Assembly: GCA_945859915.1 (NCBI GenBank)
Contig: CAMAPF010000272.1
Coordinates: 62,001-126,000, forward strand
DNA: 64,000 bases
Source: Cuscuta epithymum
Lineage: Eukaryota; Streptophyta; Magnoliopsida; Solanales; Convolvulaceae
Direction: 5' to 3'
Positions 56,795 through 64,000 of this stretch are shown one piece after another (within the stretch, counting starts at the first letter, position 1; each line of letters starts with the position of its first letter). Below the pieces are notes generated by a model. That model did not search any database and was not told the origin of the DNA. It saw only the letters and a program-made list of their open reading frames with translations. The position numbers and the translations under genes are program-made.

Positions 56795-56908
56795 TTTACC
56801 GTTTAAAACACTATGAAGTCACAATGACACCAATTGCTCTATGCCATACATCTTTTGTTTTCTATTTTTTATTGGCAGAGTATTCCGTATAATGGATGTA
56901 AAGTACCG
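56795..56908. repeat. 114-bp direct repeat, copy A
   Basis: From TTTACCGTTTAAAACACTATG to AAGTACCG. It matches 58860-58973 with a single difference by eye (CATCTTTT versus CATATTTT). The two copies bracket 1,951 bp that include a tandem array, a hairpin element and a MITE. Confidence 0.9.
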
Positions 56909-56939
56909 TATTTGTTTTCTATGACAAATAATATTATGT

Positions 56940-58220
56940 AGTGAGAATTTTATCTCTCATATGTAATGCTTTTAAGTATTAGATATGTAATGCTTTTAGA
57001 TATTAGAAGATAAATTTGCTAACAATTGAGCATAATAACTTTCTCCCTCATATGTAGTTCTTTTAAGTATAAGATAACAAGACTAAACAATTGAGCGTGA
57101 TAATTCTCTCTCTCATATGTAGTTCTTTTACGCATAAGAATCTAAAAAGATAAACTTGCTAACAATTGAGTGAGAGAACTTCCTCTCTCATATGTAGTTC
57201 TTTTTAAGTATATAAGATAATCCGGCTAACTGTTGAGAGTTAAAATTTTCTCTTCCATATGTAGTGTTTTTAAGTATAACATAAATCAGCTAACAATTGA
57301 ACGAGTGTCTTTTTAGATATAACAAGATAAGCTTGCTAATAGTTAGGCGAAAGATTTTTCTCTCTCATATGTAGTTCTTTTAGTTTTTACTACGTAGAAG
57401 ATAATCTTGCTAACAATTGAGTGAAGAATTTTATTTTATTTTATTTCTTTTATTTTTTATTAACGCTTTTGTTGCATTAGCTTTAATTTCCGTAGCTTTC
57501 TACCTTCATTAACTTTTGTAATTCGCTCTCATAAATTTCTAATAAAAAGGGGAAAAACCAGGGGCTCTCACTAGAACCCCCCTCCCATATAAAAAAAGTA
57601 TAAGATAAACCGGCTAATAATTAAGGAATATTTTTTCTATCATACATAGTGCTTTTAGGTATATGTCTTGATTAAGATAATCCGGCTAACAATAAAGTGG
57701 ATAGTGTTTTCTTATATTTAGTTCTTTTAAGTATAAACTGTATGAGAAATCATCTCATCAGGCCGGCCTGACGGGCTGCCCCGTCCGGCCGAGCCTGTTT
57801 GGGCACCTTCCCGGTGGAATTTTTTGATGAAATTTTATGAGCATGTTACTCATCAAGTCTAGTTTGTCCATACCAAATTTCAGCTCAAAATTCGATCGGG
57901 AAGGTTGTCAAATGATTTTTGCAAGTTAACTGGTCCGGAATATGTATTTTCCGGACCAGTTAACTTGCAAAAATCATTTGACGACCTTCCCGGTCGAATT
58001 TTGAGCTGAAATTTGGTATGGACAAACTAGACTTGATGAGGAACATGCTTAAAAAATTTCATCAAAAAATTCCACCGGGAAGGTGTCCAAACGGGCTCGG
58101 CCGGACGGGGCAGCCCGTCAGGCCGGCCTGATGAGAAGAGCTCTCTAAACTGTATAACATGATAACAAGATAAGCCGGCTAAGAATCGAGCAGAATAATT
58201 TTCTCTCTCATATGTTAGCA
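56940..58220. repeat. Degenerate tandem array, about 70-80-bp unit
   Basis: At least a dozen units share CTCTCATATGTAGTTCTTTTAAGTAT, then AAGATAA..CGGCTAACAATTGAG. Unit length varies by internal indels. The array is interrupted by AT-rich sequence at 57430-57590 and by the hairpin element 57745-58145. Such arrays are common in non-autonomous Helitrons, and a Helitron-like hairpin lies just to the right. Confidence 0.7.
57745..58145. mobile_element. Near-perfect 401-bp hairpin, Mutator-type foldback element
   Basis: Arms at 57745-57940 and 57949-58145 pair almost completely, around the loop TATGTATT. The flanking direct repeat TAAACTGTAT (57735-57744 and 58146-58155) is 10 bp, consistent with a Mutator-like duplication. 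Ends read GAGA. The arms are GC-rich near the tips (GGCCGGCCTGACGGGCTG). No frame is coding. A transcript would fold into a long duplex, making it a plausible small-RNA source. Confidence 0.8.
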
Positions 58221-58564
58221 CTAATTTAATAATGAGTAGCAAGTTCTTATTTAACTATCATTCTTTAATTTTAATATTTATTGTATTCACTTAAATTTTA
58301 TGTCACTCACTTTTTTAGGAATAGTATTTAATTTTTAAAATTTAATCTATTCATAAAAATTAATAAGTAGCAAATTCTAATGAGTGGTGTCAATTATTTT
58401 TCCTAATATATATACTCTTCATTGAATATATATTGTATGGATTTATACTTTATGGAATTAGCTGATTATACTCTTATTTTTCGAAAATGTAGAATCCTAT
58501 AAAGTTGTTTTTATTTTAATATTTAATTTGATCTTGAGTAAAAATATATGCGCTGACCTCTCTT

Positions 58565-58592
58565 TTCCGTGCGTATGCACGGGTACTATATA
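58565..58592 (+). other. Helitron-like 3' hairpin without CTRR end
   Basis: CCGTGCGTATGCACGGG (58568-58584) forms a stem and loop like Helitron 3' ends. The following bases, TACTATA, lack a clear CTRR terminus, and a Stowaway-like MITE is inserted right there. Confidence 0.35.
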
Positions 58593-58853
58593 CTCCCTCC
58601 GTAACTTTTAAATCTTCCCATTTCAAAAGTAGGTAGATTAAGAATAGTGAAAGATGATATGAATTATTGAGGGTATGATGGGAAAATAGTAGAATAATGT
58701 GGTGGAATGTAGGATAAATCCAAAAAAAAGTAGTTGTAATAGTGTATTATTTTAAGAATTATTGAGGGTATGATGAGAAGATTTAGAAATGAGAAGATAT
58801 TTTTGTTACGGACGAAAAAGGAAAGTGGGAAGATATTTAAGTTACGGAGGGAG
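58593..58853. mobile_element. Stowaway-like MITE (261 bp)
   Basis: CTCCCTCCGTAACTTTTAAA and its near complement TTTAAGTTACGGAGGGAG form the ends, flanked by TA (58591-58592, 58854-58855). Inner arms share TCTTCCCA and TGGGAAGA. Confidence 0.82.
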
Positions 58854-58859
58854 TAGTAG

Positions 58860-58973
58860 TTTACCGTTTAAAACACTATGAAGTCACAATGACACCAATT
58901 GCTCTATGCCATACATATTTTGTTTTCTATTTTTTATTGGCAGAGTATTCCGTATAATGGATGTAAAGTACCG
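58860..58973. repeat. 114-bp direct repeat, copy B
   Basis: Second copy of 56795-56908, 113 of 114 positions identical by eye. It begins seven bases after the Stowaway-like MITE. Confidence 0.9.
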
Positions 58974-59258
58974 AGTATATACAGTAACCATTGCAAAAAA
59001 TATCCCCCATTTCAAATTAAAAGCCCTTTGAGGATTTGGTCAATGAAAAGTTAACTTCTCACAAATATAAAACTAACAAGTTATATGTAATTAAAAACTA
59101 TATAATAGAAGATCAATTGAATGGCAAATTTGATACATAAAGTTAGCTATTAAAATTAGCATGCATTAGCTTGTTTAGCGAATAGTAAATTGAGACTATC
59201 ATTTGGACAGAGATAGTACGTAATATCGTAAATGTATGACATCAAACAACTTATCACC
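58974..59258. other. No gene seen
   Basis: AT-rich sequence without supported features. Confidence 0.5.
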
Positions 59259-59602
59259 AGGGCTGGTCCTAAGGGGTGCAATGGGGGCGACCTCCCTAGG
59301 CTCAAGAAAATAGGAAGAAAAAATAGGCCCAAAAATATTTCTTTATATGTAGTGTGAGTAGACTTCTTTTTTTAATTTTTAAGCTCAATTAATTAGGCAC
59401 AAGGTTTAATTTTTAAAATCAATGTAAAGAGGCACGTCTCTCTTAATTCTCTTCACATCTCTAGGCTTTTTAATCATTTTAATTACAAAATTACTAAGTT
59501 ATGTTAAGACTCCCAATTCCAAAATTCCCAATCTGTAACATCCATTTAAATTGATTTGTTGTTTCCAAATTCCAAAATCAACAAGGGTAACGAACACTCC
59601 AA
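59259..59602. mobile_element. hAT-like terminus interrupted by the CACTA element
   Basis: CAGGGCTGGTCCTAAGG at 59259 matches the style of plant hAT ends. No partner end is visible, and it may lie beyond the CACTA element that starts at 59603. Confidence 0.35.
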
Positions 59603-59629
59603 CACTACAAAAAAACACGGGCGTAGTCA

Positions 59630-60085
59630 CGGATTTAGTCACGGACTGCAGTGTAAAAATTCCGTGACTAAAAAGGTTAGTCACGGTCATCAGCCGTGAC
59701 TAAATCCGTGTCTTAATTGGCGTGACTAAATGAAGTCACCGCCACATAACCGTGACTAAATTTAGTCACGGATTAGTCACGGTCAAGGACCGTGACTATT
59801 TTCATGCCGGAAACCCCACTCCGACGTGTTAGTCACGGCTTGTGACCGTGACTATAATTTTTTTAAAAAAAAATAAATATTAGTCACGGCTGTGGGCCGT
59901 GACTAATTTTTAAAATTTTCAAAATTTTCAAAAGGCCGCCCGCGGGTGTAACCTAAATTTTTGAAATTAGTCACGATTGTCGACCGTGACTAAGTTTTTT
60001 TTTTAAAAAAAAAATAATGTTTTCTATTAAAAACAAATAATAATTTCGAATTAACTGTAGTCACGGATAAGGCCGTGACTACTAT
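59630..60085. repeat. Left subterminal repeats of the CACTA element
   Basis: TAGTCACGG and its complement CCGTGACTA recur more than fifteen times, mostly as opposed pairs with 4-8-nt spacers (for example TAGTCACGG-CTTGTGA-CCGTGACTA). In En/Spm, arrays of this kind are the binding sites of TnpA. Confidence 0.85.
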
Positions 60086-60352
60086 TTTTGTTTTTTAAAA
60101 AACAATTTTCCATTTTTTTTTGAATGTTGTTTTTAAAAATTACTTTTTAATACGTATTTTTACAAATTAAATTTAAAAATGTTATTCTAATTTTTATCCA
60201 TGTTTTTATACTATTGAATTATTAAAAATATTATTCTAATTTTTTAAATTTAAAATTACATTTTAAAGAGTAAAGACATACAACAAACTTAATAAATATT
60301 GTGACAAACTTTTAAATGTTTTGACAAACAACAAAGTACAAATGTATGATGA

Positions 60353-62042
60353 TTACATGTCCCTTCGTGGGACTCCATTATGAAAAAAATTAGGATTTTC
60401 TTCTTCTTCTTCTTCATCATCATCATCAACAAGAAACTCATCTGGGTTCACGGGGGGGTCTTCGGGGTCAGGTCGGGTTCCTCCTCGGGGTGCTCCTCGG
60501 GGTGCTCCTCGGGGTCCTCCTCGGGGTCCTCCTCGGGCTCCATGGCTCGGTGTGCCACTACCTCCTCCGGATGACCTCGCAAAATCAAAGGACATAGATC
60601 CGAAATTCGGGGAGATCATAGGCATGCCACCATATCCGGAGTTGGGGAAAAATCCCATACCGCCCATGTGCGGAACTTGAGGAGTTTGCTCAGGGTGGAA
60701 TACGTACGGGGGAGGAAAAGGCTGTTGCGGAGGCTGGAATCCGGCACGCATGTACCGTTCCATCTCCTCCAACCGGGCTTTTGTGGCCTCATCTGCTTTC
60801 CGCTGCTCCTCCCATCGCCGTTCGTGCTCCTCCAGTTCACGCTGCAGTGTAGCAATACGAGGATCTTCTCCCCGCCTTGACCGAGAAGAGGAAGCGCCGG
60901 TGCTTCGATCATACAAAATCCGTTGCCCCTCAGCCCCCAAGCACGGAACCCGGCCCTTGTAAACCCCGGCCGCCTCAATGGCCGCCTCATCATCCGCATC
61001 GGAATCGAGGTCGTCTTCCTGGGTCAAGCCTCGTGCCGCACGCTGCCTGTCAACGGATTCGTTGTACTTCGTCTGCATTTTCAAAAAATATTTTTTAAAT
61101 GCTACATACTTAGATTTGATATGTTACTAAATAACAAAATATGATGCTACATACTTCGAAGTCAGCGAGGCGGGGTGGCAGATCGGCTTCAGATTCCTCG
61201 CCGTGCTTCGTCCAGCAATGCTTGACGAGCCGGAGAACACCAACTCTCTTCTTCTCAGGACCAGCCTAAATGGTGTGAAAAAGACTTACGTAAATTTTTT
61301 ATAATGAAGGATTGTGATGGTGTAAGGTTTTTTGAATAGCACTTACAAGAGTTTCTTTATGGGCATTCTGAGATTTGCGACCCCCGTGCCACTGCATCTC
61401 CAAGGCCTTCTCGGACATCCGGTTTTTCTTACCGGATTCACTTCTGGCCAAGAATTTCGGATCAGAAGACCAATGGCGACAAAGGTTGGACCACACTTCA
61501 TCCGAAACCCATTTAGGCTTTTTCGAACTTTTTCACGCACGTTTAAAAGTGGCGCGAAGCCAGGTCGAAATCCTAGCATTGTAGGCTTTAGGAATATCGG
61601 CACCGTTTGCGTGAGTCCAACGATAGCGAGCCTTTATTAAAACAAATTGGATTAATTAATCAGTAGGTATATATTAGGCCAATACAATCAGGGAGGGAAC
61701 ATTCATTTATTTTTACCTTAAACAGGTTCCACCATAGTTCGCGAACCTTGGGGTCAACATCCGAGTACGTGGCCCAAGTGCCAAGAAAGTGTCCTCCGAT
61801 TATGCTTTTGATGCCTTTGAACACTTCTTCGTCACTTAAAAAAATTAATAGTATTTATTTATATAAGATTTGGTTAGATTATTTAACATTATATAAAATT
61901 ATTGAAAATAAGGTTTCTTCATAACTACTTACAAAAGAACTTCTGCAGGGGTCACCCAAACAGCTCCTTCGTTGTTGCGCTCCGCTTCGGACATGGGCGC
62001 ATAGTTAGGGCGGGGAGCCGAGGTCGATTGTTCGTTGCTCAT
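60353..62042 (-). pseudogene. TnpA-like CACTA gene (Transposase_24 type), five exons, one stop
   Basis: The exons join in frame with consensus GT/AG junctions: 61933-62042 (MSNEQSTSAPRPNYAPMSEA...), 61717-61834 (FLGTWATYSD, VRELWWNLFK), 61347-61631 (RWTHANGADI ... WVSDEVWSNLCRHW), 61155-61265 (CWTKHGEESEADLPPRLADF) and 60353-61072. The last exon has a coiled-coil-like block (TLQRELEEHERRWEEQRKAD), a proline-rich stretch, glycine/arginine repeats and an acidic tail. The plan fits plant CACTA TnpA-like proteins with a Transposase_24 domain. One TGA (61533-61535) interrupts exon 3, probably a CGA-to-TGA change. Otherwise about 446 codons are intact. Confidence 0.75.
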
Positions 62043-62150
62043 CTAAAATATATTAATTTATTTTGTTTTTTGTTAGAACGCTTATAATAGAAGATCAAAT
62101 TTTTATGTAAGTATTGTCAATTGTCAATGTATATAACATATTAAACTTCG

Positions 62151-62281
62151 TCACAATCAGCATACAGAGGTTGGTCGACAGCTTGCGTCTCAGAAGTTTC
62201 CAACCTTTGTTATGAACTCAGTAACAGCGGATAGCTGAGAGTATCCCTCACAATCAGCATACAGAGGTTGGTCGACAGCTT
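62151..62281. repeat. 34-bp filler-like direct duplication at the TnpD truncation
   Basis: TCACAATCAGCATACAGAGG and 14 further bases occur at 62151-62184 and again at 62248-62281, exact by eye, 97 bp apart. The copy nearer the TnpA gene coincides with the end of TnpD homology, as expected for template switching during gap repair. Confidence 0.8.
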
Positions 62282-62807
62282 TTAGAACATCCTGAAATCT
62301 CTCAACCAAACCTTCATCCACATAAGGTTGATAAAATGTCGGATTTTCATCCGCATCAGGTTGATACGAGGTTGAGGCTTCAGGGGGGTCGTTAGGTGGT
62401 TGTGGGGGGTTGAACTGAGACGATACACCGTATGCGTCATATACCATTTGTTGGTCCCACCTCATTTCAGCACGGTCTCCCCACGCACTCATCTCTGGAG
62501 GGACGTAACGAGACGAACCTACCATTTGTGGTATAACAGATGGATCCAAAGGTTCGCCGTGAGAAGTCCAATTATAATAATTGGGAACAAAACCGACCGC
62601 GTACAAATCATACCCAACTTCGTGTGGGTCTTTAAAAATGAGATTTTTACACTTTGAACATGGATATCTTATTTTATCACCACTCATATAAGCCGGATGT
62701 TCAAGTGCAAATTCAATAAATTCCCCGACTCCCTCGAGAAAATTTGATTGCATTCCGTACAATACCGCATCTTTATCATACATCCAACTTCTATTTTGTT
62801 TATACAT
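62190..62807 (-). pseudogene. TnpD-like transposase, N-terminal fragment
   Basis: The first 80 or so residues match the transposase-associated domain of CACTA TnpD proteins: RSWMYDKD, GVGEFIEFA, then RYPCSKCKNLIF, YDLYAVGFVPNYYNWTSHGE. The remainder (about 120 residues) is the usual variable linker. The frame stops at 62190 at a duplicated junction, without the catalytic TnpD domain. The start ATG at 62807 suits the family. Confidence 0.75.
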
Positions 62808-62819
62808 TATGCCTGAATA

Positions 62820-63600
62820 TTATAATAAAAAATTATATGAAATGCAATGCACACAATTTTAAGTAATTTATTTCACTAAATATAATCAACTAATTTTCAC
62901 TTTTTTTAAATGAAATGCACAGAATTCACAACAATAATGCACAAAATATACGTCCCCTAATGCACAATAATGCAGATAATTTCACTAAATTAAACATACG
63001 TTTAATTAAATCTAACTAATTCATTTAGTTACATTTAACTAAATTTAACTAGTTCATTCCGTCCCCTTTTAATGTATCACTACGTTTAAACCTACGTTTA
63101 GCTACCTAATTTAACTTAATTAACACATCAATAGCTACGTTCAAACCTACGTTTAGCAAACGAATTTTAATTAAATTATTTTTGTAAACCTACGTTTAAA
63201 CCTACACTAAATTATTACGTTAATGACATTTAATCTTATTAGTAATACACAATTAACAATTCACTAAATTAAATAATATGACCAAATTCAACCCAATAAT
63301 TTGAACATGTATATAAAGTCATTTGAATTAATAAGCAATACACAATTCACAATAACAATTCACAATTCACAAACATGTTGTTAATTAATTAACAACCTCA
63401 CTAATTTAATAGTTTTAATAATTTAAATTGAACCAACTAATTCTAAATAAAAATTATAATTCAAATAACATACCTTATCTGCATAAACAGGGAAAATGAT
63501 AGAAGATAGACTACATCCTTCGATCTTTCAAACGGATACTGTATATACTGGGAATGAATTGGTGTGGTTCTGTTCAATGAGCTGCTCCTGCATATATAAA
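62820..63600. other. AT-rich upstream region of the CACTA element
   Basis: Non-coding. It repeats CTACGTTTA and AACCTACGTTTA words around 63020-63200, and ACAATTCACAATA words around 63340-63375. Confidence 0.5.
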
Positions 63601-63604
63601 AAAT

Positions 63605-64000
63605 TTAGTCACGGACTTAGTCACGGATTTGTCCGTCACTAAGCAAAACCGTGTCCAATACGCGTCCAACACGTGTTAATGACGTGTAAATGACGTGTTA
63701 ATCAAAGTAGTCACGGAACTAGTCACGGCCATGGCCGTGACTAAAGTTATCCGTACATAATACCGTTGCGAATTAAGTTAAGGGAGGTGAAAAAATTAAA
63801 TTTTAATCATAGTCACGGGTATAGTCACGGATGTGACCGTGACTAAGTCGTCGGAATCAAATAAACTTCGCCGGAAACGGAAACGGGCCTATCGGAGGAC
63901 TTAAGTCACGGGCCAAGACCGTGACTAATTTTAGTCACGGCCATAGTCACGGTCCAGACCGTGACTATTTTTTTTTTAAAATTTCCGTGACTAGTCCGTG
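63605..64000. repeat. Right subterminal repeats of the CACTA element
   Basis: TAGTCACGG and CCGTGACTA units continue to the window edge, often as a tandem direct pair followed by an inverted one (for example TAGTCACGG-AAC-TAGTCACGG-CCATGG-CCGTGACTA). Confidence 0.85.

Larger units (their letters stand above)
59603..64000 (-). mobile_element. Large CACTA (En/Spm) element, right end outside the window
   Basis: The left terminus CACTACAAAAAAACACGG is at 59603, preceded by CAA, which would be the 3-bp target duplication. Both observed edges carry dense TAGTCACGG/CCGTGACTA repeats (59630-60085 and 63600-64000). Between them lie a TnpA-like gene and a truncated TnpD-like gene, both on the minus strand. 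The right terminal repeat (expected to end TTTTTTTGTAGTG) is not reached. The TnpD core is missing, so the copy is probably non-autonomous. Confidence 0.85.

Noticed and set aside
59259..59602. Complete hAT element.
   Set aside because: Only one hAT-like end is visible in the window, so completeness cannot be claimed.

Overview
This is a repeat-dense, AT-rich nuclear segment of a flowering plant, most likely a eudicot. The evidence is the mix of Ty1/copia and Athila-type Ty3/gypsy elements, a Cassandra TRIM carrying a 5S-rRNA-like promoter, CACTA, hAT, Mutator-like, Stowaway-like and Helitron sequences, LINE and tRNA-type SINE remains, and plant-type introns. I cannot name the species. Nearly all recognisable coding capacity belongs to transposable elements. 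Apparent host coding sequence is limited to an open frame running off the left edge (1-612, minus), an orphan terminal exon (13831-14010, minus), a possible two-exon small secreted peptide (24882-25124, plus) and a frameshifted conserved-looking gene (28239-28815, plus).

Layout. 1-18.8 kb: the edge frame, Mutator-like and Stowaway-like MITEs, a GC-rich repeat island (about 1.93-3.11 kb), a Helitron end with helicase remains (4.3-5.1 kb), a copia-type solo LTR (10.2 kb), a foldback element (14.9 kb) and a non-autonomous hAT (17.2-18.2 kb). 18.85-24.74 kb: a complete, apparently intact Ty1/copia element with LTRs identical by eye and a 5-bp TSD. 24.9-29.0 kb: gene remains interspersed with MITEs, including a 193-bp CACTA MITE. 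29.07-34.22 kb: a second copia element on the minus strand, with identical LTRs and a TSD, a complete pol but no recognisable gag.

35.6-51.1 kb: a nested Athila-like district. It holds an LTR fragment with a solo LTR inside it, a short non-autonomous element (38556-43735) whose right LTR contains a Cassandra TRIM, and another solo LTR at 49579-51072. That element sits a few bases inside a Tourist-like MITE. The LTRs share clusters of 14-18-bp palindromes lying just upstream of a TATA box. Between 44.6 and 49.6 kb, a decayed LINE is split by two solo LTRs (455 bp and 2,955 bp), each with its own TSD.

51.1-59.3 kb: three non-autonomous hAT elements with perfect 8-bp TSDs, SINE- and LINE-like remains, a GATCAGA minisatellite around TAA/TTA tracts, a roughly 70-80-bp degenerate tandem array holding a 401-bp near-perfect hairpin of Mutator type, and two almost identical 114-bp direct repeats 2 kb apart. 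59.6-64.0 kb: the left part of a large CACTA element on the minus coding strand. It has a five-exon TnpA-like (Transposase_24-type) gene with one stop codon, an N-terminal TnpD fragment ending at a filler-like junction, and palindromic subterminal repeats; its right end lies outside the window.

Element ends, TSDs, splice junctions and frames were read directly from the sequence. Family names come from motif recognition without database searches. 'Identical' LTRs means no difference was found on a by-eye comparison.
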